Part shown: one piece after another, positions 1-6,141 of the stretch
Layout of the letters: each line of letters opens with the position of its first letter
Numbering within the stretch: position 1 is the stretch's first letter
NCBI GenBank assembly: GCA_937974555.1
Contig: CALJKR010000066.1
Coordinates: forward strand, 1-7,433
Length of the DNA: 7,433 nt
Source: an uncultured Flavobacteriales bacterium
GTDB taxonomy: Bacteria; Bacteroidota; Bacteroidia; Flavobacteriales_D; Sanyastnellaceae
Direction: 5' to 3'
Notes under the pieces: model-generated
Told to the model about the DNA's origin: nothing
What the model saw: only the letters and a program-made list of their open reading frames with translations
Databases searched by the model: none
Translations under genes and position numbers: made by a program

Positions 1-576
1 GGTTACAATTGGTACAACGATTTTAAAAACGAAAAAATCAAAGACGTCCAAGCGTATGACCAAAAGCATGCGATTGAACTCTCCAATCTCAAGAAGCAAA
101 GAGATCAAAAATTGGCGGAGCAGGACAATGAGTTAACTGTGGTCAATCTAAGGAATGCGCAGAACTTAGACGGTCTGTTAGAGCGTATCGAGATTGCCCA
201 TGAGATTGGTTTCGGTTTAGGAATGGCCTTGACCTTGATTTTCTTGTCGATAGAAATGGGACCTATTTTCTTTAAGATGATGATGAACAAAGGGCCTTAT
301 GATTATATGGTAGAGAATTACAACTACCGGATGTATGTGAAGAATGGTATTGTCAAAGAGGATCAAATTTTTGAAGGTCGCAATGGAATGGTGTTGATTG
401 AAAAGACCAACTTCTTGGAGGTTGAAAATGATCGCAAAGAGAAAGTGGAAAAGCTCAAAGCCCAAGAGGAGTTGTCCAAGAAAATCATTGGTGTTTGGTC
501 GCAAAAGAAGGTCAAAGAATTGAATGACAATCCGGATGCCTTTTACCAAGAAGGAAGCTCTGATTCCAAAGTATGA
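1..576 (+). CDS. DUF4407-type membrane protein, C-terminal part (5' end outside window)
   Basis: The frame is open from the first base to the TGA at 574-576, giving 191 residues with no start visible, so the gene begins upstream. Residues 1-65 are charged and heptad-like (many K, E, Q), as in the extracytoplasmic coiled coil of DUF4407 proteins. One membrane helix follows at about 68-93 and runs into IEMGPIFFKMMMNKGPYDY; the E-x-x-P...K...GPYD signature is what I recognise as the DUF4407 end. Residues 105-191 are a hydrophilic, mostly helical tail. A TTG at 112 could act as a start, but it would cut the coiled coil and nothing supports it. The stop codon overlaps the next start in an ATGA, so the two genes are probably translationally coupled. 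The molecular role of DUF4407 is not known; family assignment is fairly sure, function is not. Confidence 0.85.
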   Translation, partial: GYNWYNDFKNEKIKDVQAYDQKHAIELSNLKKQRDQKLAEQDNELTVVNLRNAQNLDGLLERIEIAHEIGFGLGMALTLIFLSIEMGPIFFKMMMNKGPYDYMVENYNYRMYVKNGIVKEDQIFEGRNGMVLIEKTNFLEVENDRKEKVEKLKAQEELSKKIIGVWSQKKVKELNDNPDAFYQEGSSDSKV

Positions 577-1445
577 TGCGTCTCATTGGCATAGACAAGG
601 CTATTTTCAGTCAAATCCATGGTGTGGAGAAATCCCTCTATCGATTGGCGGCTATTGCATTTATTGTTGTAGTTGTTTTGTCTTTTGTTACCAATGGTTA
701 CATGGGTTGGATGCTAACCCAATCATGGAGAGGTGTTGTATTGATGTCCTTGCTGATGGGGTTTATTCATTTTTCAATTTTGCGTATAGCATTGATCACC
801 ATGATCTCATTGCCAGTGGTATCCAAATCGACTGAAAGTGCGGCAAACTCCATGTTGCAGCGAATTAAGAATGTGGCGAGTTGGTTTTCATTTGCAGGCA
901 GTTTAAGGTTTTTGTTTATCGGTCTTATTGCCTTAGCCATGGCTTTTCCTGGTGCTGCTTTGTTACAAAGTCAGAACGCTGACGATTGGAATATTCAAAG
1001 ACGTCAAGAGGTGATCCAAGAGTCCCTGCAAAAAGTTCATGGTGAAGGTCAATTATCGCCGCAGTTGTTAATGGAATTGAGACAAGCCAATTATCCTTTT
1101 TATGTTTTTCGTCAAATGTTACAACAGAAAGGAAATTGGACATTGTTGCTTTTTATAGTCGTTTTGATTTTCTTTCCTTTTGTGATTTTAGCCTATTTGA
1201 AAAGAGGATCTCAATTCCAATATCCTGCATTGGCCTCGAAATTAGCGATTCAAGAAATTCAAATGGACTATTCAAGAACCATCGAAGAAAGTCAAGCTTG
1301 GATGGACAAGCACTTTTCAGGATTCACAAGGACATTGCATGAATTGAGTCCCTATTCTGATCCGCCGTTCAATTCTCAATTGAAGGAAAGTAAAGTCAGA
1401 GTGTATGGTAGCCACGAAGAATTTCAAAAATGGTTGAAGGGGTAG
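573..1445 (+). CDS. four-helix inner-membrane protein, possibly a divergent relative of DUF4407
   Basis: 290 residues starting at the ATG inside the ATGATG at 573-578; the second ATG (576) would remove only one residue. Hydrophobic segments lie at about 24-47, 54-79, 111-131 and 189-209, with a hydrophilic loop at 132-187 and an 80-residue hydrophilic tail. This layout (three helices, long loop, last helix, tail) is that of DUF4407 proteins. The last helix ends in FFPFVILAYLKRGSQFQYPA, which lines up with the GPIFFKMMMNKGPYDY region of the gene before it. Homology to that protein is therefore my inference from layout and a short match, not a firm family call. No catalytic motif is visible. 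The start overlaps the upstream stop by four bases, and the next likely start (1448) is two bases past this stop. Probable role: partner membrane subunit of the operon product; function unknown. Confidence 0.85.
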   Translation: MMRLIGIDKAIFSQIHGVEKSLYRLAAIAFIVVVVLSFVTNGYMGWMLTQSWRGVVLMSLLMGFIHFSILRIALITMISLPVVSKSTESAANSMLQRIKNVASWFSFAGSLRFLFIGLIALAMAFPGAALLQSQNADDWNIQRRQEVIQESLQKVHGEGQLSPQLLMELRQANYPFYVFRQMLQQKGNWTLLLFIVVLIFFPFVILAYLKRGSQFQYPALASKLAIQEIQMDYSRTIEESQAWMDKHFSGFTRTLHELSPYSDPPFNSQLKESKVRVYGSHEEFQKWLKG

Positions 1446-1447
1446 TC

Positions 1448-2659
1448 ATGTCAGAACCAATTGTCAAATATTACAAAGGAAAATTTTCCTCTCAATTTTC
1501 GGCCAAAGACGGTAAACAAGTCGGTGGGCAGTACAAGTATGCCCAAATCGAACTTGAGCAGCGTTTTTATTTGAAAGTGGAACGGGAACTGACGAGGGAT
1601 GAATATTTTGAAAAACGTGTAGCAAGATTGTCTGAAGCATCTTTGCAATGGCAGAAAACCAAGCATCTTAGACATGTCTCACATGATCCCAAGTTTCAAA
1701 TTGAGCCACATATCTTGCTTTCGGAATCGAATTACATTGAGCTAGAGAGAAATGGAAATTGTGCACGTGAATTGGCCAGTGAACTGTATGTTGAGTTTGA
1801 GTCCGATTATGGAGGAAATCAATACAAAGGTTTTGAGTTCATTGCTTTCAAGGATGGGTTATGGCATGGAAAATTGGAAGGAGAAGGATATTGCTCGGTG
1901 CCCGTCTTAACTGACGAGGAATTGCAAAAAGAAAATGCGAAGATCATTGAGAGAGAGCTGAAGCTTCAACAAAATAAGGGTTGTATGCGCGTTTTCGCGG
2001 GGGCTTCCAATAATGGATGCAGCCCATTGGCACTGTTGAGATCACCTTTGATTTTTGGTCAGCAGGGAGGGTGTGCTTCTGGTGGTTGTGGTAAAATAGG
2101 ATGTGGACTTTTGGGATTGCTGGGCTTATTGGCTCTTTTAATTGGATTATTGAAGGGATGCTCTGATGATGTTCAAAAGTCGCAGGGGCCAAGGGTGATT
2201 CATGATACGGTTTATGTAGATGAAAAGTCCAAAGAGGATATCATCAAGAAGTTCATGGATACCACCACCATTTCTAAGACCGAAGCCATTGAATTGCCCA
2301 ACGTTCAGTTCTATACCAACAGCGCCAAATTGTTGCCCTATTCAATCAGCAGTATTCAACAATTGGCGGAGTACATGAATGCACATCCCAACATTCACGC
2401 TACCATTGTGGGGCATACCGATAACGTCGGTGAGACGCAAGCCAATTTGGATTTATCTCAATCCAGGGCAGAGACGGTGAAACAAGTATTGCTATCATTT
2501 GGAGTAGATGGATCGAGAGTAGAGGCGTTAGGAAAAGGAGAGAGTCAACCCAGAACGACAAACGATACTGTCGAGGGCAGAGCTTTGAATAGAAGGGTAG
2601 AGGTAAGACTTACCAAAACAGAAGAAACAAAAACGGAAAGCACAGCGATAGATGAGTAA
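1448..2659 (+). CDS. membrane-anchored OmpA-like peptidoglycan-binding protein with a novel N-terminal domain
   Basis: 403 residues from the ATG at 1448. I prefer this start to the in-frame ATG at 1430 because GAAGGGG (1436-1442) sits five bases before it, it leaves the upstream gene without overlap, and MSxx matches the start of the related next protein. Residues 1-154 form a hydrophilic domain resembling residues 1-132 of the next gene product. A Gly/Cys-rich stretch follows (C179, C191, C209, C214, C219, C238), with one helix at about 217-237. The C-terminal OmpA-like domain spans about 285-390, with GHTDNVG and LSQSRAETV. D325 and R340 correspond to E. coli OmpA D271 and R286, which bind diaminopimelate, so wall binding looks intact; NRRVEV closes the domain. 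With no signal peptide, the inferred topology is MotB-like: N-domain in the cytoplasm, OmpA domain in the periplasm. OmpA call firm; N-domain function unknown. Confidence 0.93.
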   Translation: MSEPIVKYYKGKFSSQFSAKDGKQVGGQYKYAQIELEQRFYLKVERELTRDEYFEKRVARLSEASLQWQKTKHLRHVSHDPKFQIEPHILLSESNYIELERNGNCARELASELYVEFESDYGGNQYKGFEFIAFKDGLWHGKLEGEGYCSVPVLTDEELQKENAKIIERELKLQQNKGCMRVFAGASNNGCSPLALLRSPLIFGQQGGCASGGCGKIGCGLLGLLGLLALLIGLLKGCSDDVQKSQGPRVIHDTVYVDEKSKEDIIKKFMDTTTISKTEAIELPNVQFYTNSAKLLPYSISSIQQLAEYMNAHPNIHATIVGHTDNVGETQANLDLSQSRAETVKQVLLSFGVDGSRVEALGKGESQPRTTNDTVEGRALNRRVEVRLTKTEETKTESTAIDE

Positions 2660-4124
2660 GAAGTACATTCATTTCAAAGGGGTGTATCGCGGTGTCTTTT
2701 CTAAGAAACCGGATCAATCTGCCCACGGTCACCAATTCGCTCAATTGAGTTGGGAGTGGTTGGAGGTTTCCAAGTTGGAGCGCATGTCGCAACGCGATTT
2801 TGAAAGTGAGAAGGTGAATGATTTTATTTATTTGGATGAAATCAAGCCTAAGAAAAGGTGGAAGGGAGTGGATTTGCTGATTGAACTTCCGGATGGAAAG
2901 ACCTATTCGGAACCCATCTATCAAGTGGTTTTGAAAGGTCATGCAGGGGTAAGAACTTCCAATCAACAGACCCGAGAAATGGGAACTGTTCAGTTGGGAA
3001 GTTATAAAGGCGTGGCTTCAGGTGAGATATATTTTTCGATTCCTACTCCAGAAGAAAAAGTTCAGCCCAAAATTTCACAACCAACTTTGGTCAGTGTTGA
3101 GTCAACGCCTATTTCAGACACGACCTTGATTGGAAATATTGTTCCAAACGTTGTGGTTGATCAAATCCTTGGTGGAAATGCAGCGGCGCCTTCCAACAAA
3201 ATGGGTTGTTTGAAATCGGGATGTGCTGCACCATTTGGATGCTTAGGAGGAATTTTCAAGGCATTAAAATGGATATTTATTCTGTCTCTGTTGATTGGCG
3301 TTATTCAATTTTTAGGTGGGCTTTTAAAGCAAGTTGTAGAAGATCAACCTGTCCAGACCAAAAAGGGGAATGTCCAATTGGAAGCCCAACGCTTAGATCC
3401 CAAACAGGATACTTTGGCTTCTCAACCATGGAATTATTTGGTAGATCACGAAATAGCTTGGAGTGATTTCCATCCCAATGATTTTCTTTCGCGCTATACA
3501 ACCTCAACATTGGCATTTGCAGCATCCAATAAAATGCACGGACATTGGAGTCAATTCCAAGGTTCCAATGAGTTGGATTTCTGGCACGACTTGTACCAGG
3601 AGTTTTACCAGAAGGATAGTCAAAAATTAGACAGTTTGGTCCTGTATTTTAGCAATGAACGAGCTTCAAGAAAGTTAAGTGTATTGGAAACCGCAGAGAT
3701 GGTAACCACTTTTATTCAAGAGATTCCTTATTATTTGGTGCATGATGGATCCTGTCAGTCTGCTTCCAGTCAAGGTGGATTTATTGCTCAATATCACGCG
3801 GAAGGCAAGCCTTGTTTGCCTGAGGTAATTGGAGGAGTTCAGTCGCCATATGAATTCATCCATAATCTCAAGGGCGATTGTGATACCCGAAGCCTTTTGG
3901 GTTACGCCATCTTATCCAAACTGGGAATAGAGTCCAGTATTTGGGTAAGTAGAGAATATGGCCACTCCATTTTGGGAGTCGCTGTGCCAGTCAATTCATC
4001 GAATTACAAAGTCGTCAGTGGTACAAGATACTTCGGAGTTGAACTGACAGCAAAAGGATTCAGAATAGGGATGATAGCCCCAGAGAATACAAACATGAAC
4101 AATTGGAATGTTGTTTTAAATTAA
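2652..4124 (+). CDS. membrane-anchored transglutaminase-like cysteine enzyme with the same N-terminal domain
   Basis: 490 residues. The ATG at 2652 lies within the end of the previous gene (8-base overlap, ATGAGTAA), which suggests coupled translation. Residues 1-132 resemble the N-domain of the preceding protein: FKG near the start, then GHQFAQL, SQRDFESEKV and YKGVASGEIYFSIP line up with YKG, QYKYAQI, TRDEYFEKRV and FKDG...EGYCSVP. A linker (133-180) leads to GC-x3-GC-x4-GC (C186, C191, C197) and one membrane helix at about 203-224. The C-terminal region (about 345-470) is transglutaminase-like: the likely nucleophile is C410 in GDCDTRS, the likely histidine is H438 in YGHSILGV, and E464 in GVELTAKGF could be the third member. 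C368 and C388 could form a disulfide if this part is periplasmic. Members of this superfamily are cysteine proteases, amidases or cross-linking enzymes; the substrate here is unknown. Next to an OmpA-like protein, a wall or envelope protein target is a reasonable guess. Confidence 0.93.
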   Translation: MSKKYIHFKGVYRGVFSKKPDQSAHGHQFAQLSWEWLEVSKLERMSQRDFESEKVNDFIYLDEIKPKKRWKGVDLLIELPDGKTYSEPIYQVVLKGHAGVRTSNQQTREMGTVQLGSYKGVASGEIYFSIPTPEEKVQPKISQPTLVSVESTPISDTTLIGNIVPNVVVDQILGGNAAAPSNKMGCLKSGCAAPFGCLGGIFKALKWIFILSLLIGVIQFLGGLLKQVVEDQPVQTKKGNVQLEAQRLDPKQDTLASQPWNYLVDHEIAWSDFHPNDFLSRYTTSTLAFAASNKMHGHWSQFQGSNELDFWHDLYQEFYQKDSQKLDSLVLYFSNERASRKLSVLETAEMVTTFIQEIPYYLVHDGSCQSASSQGGFIAQYHAEGKPCLPEVIGGVQSPYEFIHNLKGDCDTRSLLGYAILSKLGIESSIWVSREYGHSILGVAVPVNSSNYKVVSGTRYFGVELTAKGFRIGMIAPENTNMNNWNVVLN

Positions 4125-4134
4125 TATAAAGGAT

Positions 4135-4638
4135 ATGAATACAATGATTTTACTTCAAGCTGCCATTGCTTTCTCAATGGGTATTGTGGCTTTATTTTCG
4201 GTTTATCGAATTCTAAATTTCTATTTGAAGAAGGCTTTTCAATTGGATGAAATGAACACAGCCTTTTCTACTTTGCAAGTTGGTATTTTATTATCGACCT
4301 CGATGTTGGTCGGTTCAATAGTTGGGCCCGGAATGAACGCCATCCGATTCATCAATCAATCAGCGGTTAACTTCTCCACGATTAGCACCAGCCTCGGTTA
4401 TGTGATGATGTTTCTGATCATCGGTATCTTATTTTCAATGCTCGTCATTGCAGGCGGTATTCTAATCTTATTTCAATTGACGCACATCAACGAATGGGAA
4501 GAAATTAAGAAGAACAACGTCGCATCGGCACTGGTCAGCGCCGCTTTAATTTTGGGATTGTCCATCATAATGAAAGACCAGGTAGCCTCTGTTTGTGAGA
4601 TGTTGATTCCTTATCCAGAAGTGTTGAATATCCGATAA
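4135..4638 (+). CDS. DUF350 family four-helix membrane protein
   Basis: 167 residues with helices at about 6-30, 45-69, 86-115 and 127-147. The protein is an internal duplication of a two-helix unit: QLDEMNTAFSTLQVGILL in the first half matches EWEEIKKNNVASALVSAAL in the second. The acidic residue followed by N-x-A-x-A and a glycine-containing helix is what I associate with DUF350 (UPF0719, the family of E. coli YjfL). Function of the family is unsettled. The gene begins 10 bases after the transglutaminase-like gene, so it probably closes the operon. The start is uncertain: AAAGGA at 4128-4133 is only one base from the ATG at 4135 but ten bases from the in-frame ATG at 4144, which would shorten the protein by three residues. 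The TAA at 4636-4638 is one base from the stop of the convergent minus-strand gene. Confidence 0.88.
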   Translation: MNTMILLQAAIAFSMGIVALFSVYRILNFYLKKAFQLDEMNTAFSTLQVGILLSTSMLVGSIVGPGMNAIRFINQSAVNFSTISTSLGYVMMFLIIGILFSMLVIAGGILILFQLTHINEWEEIKKNNVASALVSAALILGLSIIMKDQVASVCEMLIPYPEVLNIR

Positions 4639-4639
4639 T

Positions 4640-5062
4640 CTATCTAAAAACCATCCGCCAGGCTTGTTGATCCAAATAGACCGTGCATAGATTGTTATGG
4701 GTAACGCAGCGAATTTTGAAAGTTTCTTGAGTACCCAATATCGTTCTGGAGTATGTGAGGTTCCATTCAGACTTCGAAATTTCTTTAACTCCAGCTCTCT
4801 TCATTTGATAGCCAAAAGAAGCATTCTCTAATTTACTCACTTTTTGAGTTTTACTCAAACCATCTATTTCTGGTCCAGATAAATAGGGTAGCATTTGCTC
4901 ATACTGTTGATTTTTATGCAACACCTGGAGATAGGTAAGGATGTCTGAATTGTAAAAGCACAGCGGATTTTTGAACAAGCAGTCGTTGGATTGGGCTTTC
5001 ACATGAGGTATGCTGAAAAACAATAAAGTCAAGGAAAGAATAAGTTTTGCAATAATTTTCAT
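4640..5062 (-). CDS. small secreted protein of unknown function with four cysteines
   Basis: 140 residues from the ATG at 5062. This start gives a classic signal peptide: MKIIAK, a hydrophobic core LILSLTLLFF, and a probable cleavage site after VKA (residue 23). ATGs at 5071 and further upstream would put a poor, non-basic extension in front of it. The mature protein of about 117 residues has no membrane helix and four cysteines (C28, C35, C119, C126), which suggests two disulfides in the periplasm or outside. The middle (YLQVLHKNQQYEQMLPYLSG) is helical and the end is strand-rich (TFKIRCV, LCTVYLD, WRMVFR). That is compatible with a small helix-then-sheet fold such as the NTF2-like fold, but this is only an impression and I do not recognise a family. 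It lies between the convergent operon and the tRNA terminator. I see no convincing promoter in the roughly 60 bases before it. Confidence 0.8.
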   Translation of the reverse strand: MKIIAKLILSLTLLFFSIPHVKAQSNDCLFKNPLCFYNSDILTYLQVLHKNQQYEQMLPYLSGPEIDGLSKTQKVSKLENASFGYQMKRAGVKEISKSEWNLTYSRTILGTQETFKIRCVTHNNLCTVYLDQQAWRMVFR

Positions 5063-5123
5063 GTCTGACATTTGTAAAGGAAAAATAACGAAAAATAGAT
5101 TTGAAAAAACGCATATCGAAAAC

Positions 5124-5155
5124 AAAAAAGCCCCTGATATAAAATCAAAGGCTTT
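5124..5155 (-). terminator. intrinsic terminator of the tRNA-Arg gene
   Basis: Read on the minus strand, AAAGCCTTTGAT pairs with ATCAGGGGCTTT around a five-base loop (12 pairs, two of them G-U), followed directly by a T run. The stem occupies 5127-5138 and 5144-5155, and the A run on the plus strand is 5124-5129. The hairpin starts six bases after the tRNA 3' end, so it should end that transcript. On the plus strand no T run follows the hairpin, so it should act in one direction only. Confidence 0.88.
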
Positions 5156-5160
5156 CTCTG

Positions 5161-5234
5161 TGACACCGTAGGGAGTCGAACCCCAAACCTTCTGATCCGT
5201 AGTCAGATGCTCTATCCAGTTGAGCTACGGTGCC
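5161..5234 (-). tRNA. tRNA-Arg (anticodon ACG)
   Basis: Read on the minus strand this 74-base stretch folds as a complete cloverleaf. The acceptor stem is GGCACCG with CGGTGTC (one G-U pair), and the D stem is GCTC with GAGC. The anticodon stem is TCTGA with TCAGA around the loop CTACGGA, so positions 34-36 are ACG. The T arm has TGGGG and CCCTA around TTCGACT, and the discriminator base is A. ACG, with A34 normally converted to inosine, reads the CGN arginine codons CGU, CGC and CGA. No CCA is encoded at the 3' end, so it must be added after transcription. A promoter lies upstream and an intrinsic terminator downstream, so this is a single-gene transcription unit. Confidence 0.97.
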
Positions 5235-5251
5235 ATCGCTTATTGCGGGTG

Positions 5252-5282
5252 CAAATATAGGATTTTATTTTGCTTGTGCAAA
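5252..5282 (-). promoter_or_regulatory. Bacteroidota-type promoter of the tRNA-Arg gene
   Basis: On the minus strand the -33 element TTTG (5279-5282) is followed after 19 bases by the -7 element TATATTTG (5252-5259). This matches the known Bacteroidota primary sigma factor consensus, TTTG then TAnnTTTG with about 19 bases between. The -7 element ends 17 bases before the first base of the mature tRNA, leaving room for a short 5' leader removed by RNase P. It is the clearest promoter in the window and the best single pointer to the phylum. Confidence 0.88.
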
Positions 5283-5330
5283 TTTTTTTATTGCTATTTG
5301 CCTCACGAACCTCGGGTTACTTTTTCAGGG

Positions 5331-6101
5331 CTATCGACCGTTAGAGAGAAAGGATATTACCAAAGCCAATACCGATCCAATCAGCAAGAGCAATGGAAGG
5401 TAAAACAAAAGTTTTACCCAAAGTACTTTGGCCCTTATGCGCCTTACCCATTTTTCCTTGGGCAATTGATCGCGATTCTTTCTCAACTTGCGTCCCAGTT
5501 TAACGCTGATATATCCATTGTAAAACAACGCCAAAATTCCGATGGAGATGCTCAATAGGGAGAGGACTATCAAGGTGTAAGCGAATATCGCCGCGAAATC
5601 GGGTCCGTTCAATATCAGGCGTGTAATTGTTGAAAATACGCCATTGCTCCAAAATAGAATGGCACTCGTATTGAACTTCTTGTTCAATGCTTTTATCTCA
5701 CTTACCAGTGTGGTGTCCGCCGAACCGTTGGTGTGCTCGCCTTTCAAGGCAGATGATTGGGGGCTCTCTTGCTTATTTTCGGCTTTTTCTGGATGATTCC
5801 TTTGATAACGCTTGGAATTTTTCCGATACAATGGGATTTTCAAGGTGTCAACTTCAATGCTTGAATCTTCTAAATGAATGGACAGTTTTCGCTCTTTCTC
5901 TTTCTGTTTCTCGCTCTCGCTCTGTTTCTCGCTCTCGCTCTCGCTCTGTTTCTCGTACTCAATTTCATTCCGCCCATTCCAATAATGCCCTGTGGTGTAT
6001 TTGCGCCCCTGAAAACCGCAGGAGGACATAAATAGGAGGATGATTACCAAGATCAGCGGATTGGATGTTTTGATGTATGTCTTGCTGATGTATTTTTTCA
6101 T
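5331..6101 (-). CDS. lipoprotein paralogue 1 with C-terminal membrane helices and a Ser/Glu/Lys repeat
   Basis: 256 residues from the ATG at 6101 (ATGAAAAAATAC, preceded by an A-rich leader). A longer start at 6137 would place a polar 12-residue extension before the signal peptide. Residues 1-27 are a lipoprotein signal peptide ending MSS-C28. Straight after it comes the shared module GFQGRKYTTGHYWNG (29-43). Residues 51-66 are a (KQ/SE) dipeptide repeat, continuing into a charged KEKERK. A second shared motif, VDTLKIPLYRK, lies at 84-94. A polar linker leads to helices at about 169-195 and 228-252 with a basic loop between (GRKLRKNRDQ...RRIRAK), so that loop is predicted to be cytoplasmic. 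A protein both lipidated and spanning the membrane should stay in the inner membrane. There are no acidic residues straight after the cysteine, so no surface-export signal is seen. Function unknown; last gene of the minus-strand cluster. Confidence 0.88.
   Translation of the reverse strand: MKKYISKTYIKTSNPLILVIILLFMSSCGFQGRKYTTGHYWNGRNEIEYEKQSESESEKQSESEKQKEKERKLSIHLEDSSIEVDTLKIPLYRKNSKRYQRNHPEKAENKQESPQSSALKGEHTNGSADTTLVSEIKALNKKFNTSAILFWSNGVFSTITRLILNGPDFAAIFAYTLIVLSLLSISIGILALFYNGYISVKLGRKLRKNRDQLPKEKWVRRIRAKVLWVKLLFYLPLLLLIGSVLALVISFLSNGR
5904..5951 (-). repeat. in-frame hexamer repeat inside lipoprotein paralogue 1
   Basis: Eight perfect six-base units on the plus strand, each either CTGTTT or CTCGCT, in the order A B B A B B B A (A is CTGTTT). 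On the coding (minus) strand they read AAACAG (Lys-Gln) or AGCGAG (Ser-Glu), giving KQ and SE dipeptides. A decayed unit, CTCGTA, follows at 5952. Since the unit is six bases, gain or loss keeps the frame and changes only linker length. The neighbouring paralogue has just one of each unit (6601-6612). Confidence 0.9.
5960..6019 (-). repeat. near-identical 60-base repeat, copy 1 (lipoprotein N-terminal module)
   Basis: Matches 7374-7433 at 59 of 60 bases; the only difference is T at 5964 against C at 7378. It encodes GFQGRKYTTGHYWNGRNEI, just after the lipidated cysteine. The match stops inside the linker on one side, and on the other it reaches the window edge, so its full length is unknown. 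A third, diverged copy is in the middle paralogue, where the longest exact run is 18 bases (6652-6669). Confidence 0.95.
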
Positions 6102-6141
6102 TTGTTTTTTAATTTGACAATCCGGAGAGTGCTTCAACGGT

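Noticed and set aside
217..549. Minus-strand open frame of 110 codons
   Set aside because: It is antisense to the DUF4407-type coding region, whose family signature is clear, and has no recognisable features.
524..835. Plus-strand open frame of 103 codons overlapping the first two genes
   Set aside because: It overlaps two well-supported membrane-protein genes in another frame and has no signal or motif of its own.
1430..1447. Earlier ATG for the OmpA-like gene, adding MVEGVV
   Set aside because: The ATG at 1448 has a better-placed purine-rich site and matches the N-terminus of the related next protein.
2610..2966. Minus-strand open frame across the junction of the OmpA-like and transglutaminase-like genes
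   Set aside because: Both sense genes are supported by domain matches; the antisense product looks like an arbitrary translation.
1..4638. The plus-strand operon considered as a known anti-phage system such as Zorya
   Set aside because: The OmpA-like protein with a membrane helix recalls ZorB, but there is no MotA-like partner, helicase or nuclease in view.
5063..5123. Possible promoter for the small secreted protein
   Set aside because: TATTTTTC-like boxes occur, but the last base of the -7 element is wrong and the nearest TTG is about 25 bases away, too far for the usual spacing.
5283..5330. Possible terminator after the lipoprotein cluster (AACC-TCG-GGTT beside a T run)
   Set aside because: The stem has only four pairs, and the T run lies on the wrong side for the minus-strand genes.
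5220..5558. Plus-strand open frame of 112 codons
   Set aside because: It would run through the tRNA and its promoter and then antisense to the lipoprotein gene.
5904..6019. Short repeats considered as a CRISPR array
   Set aside because: The units are six-base tandem codons without spacers, inside an intact reading frame.
5687..6031. Plus-strand open frame with an Arg/Ser-rich stretch resembling an RS domain
   Set aside because: The RS pattern is only the complement of the hexamer repeat that encodes KQ/SE on the minus strand.
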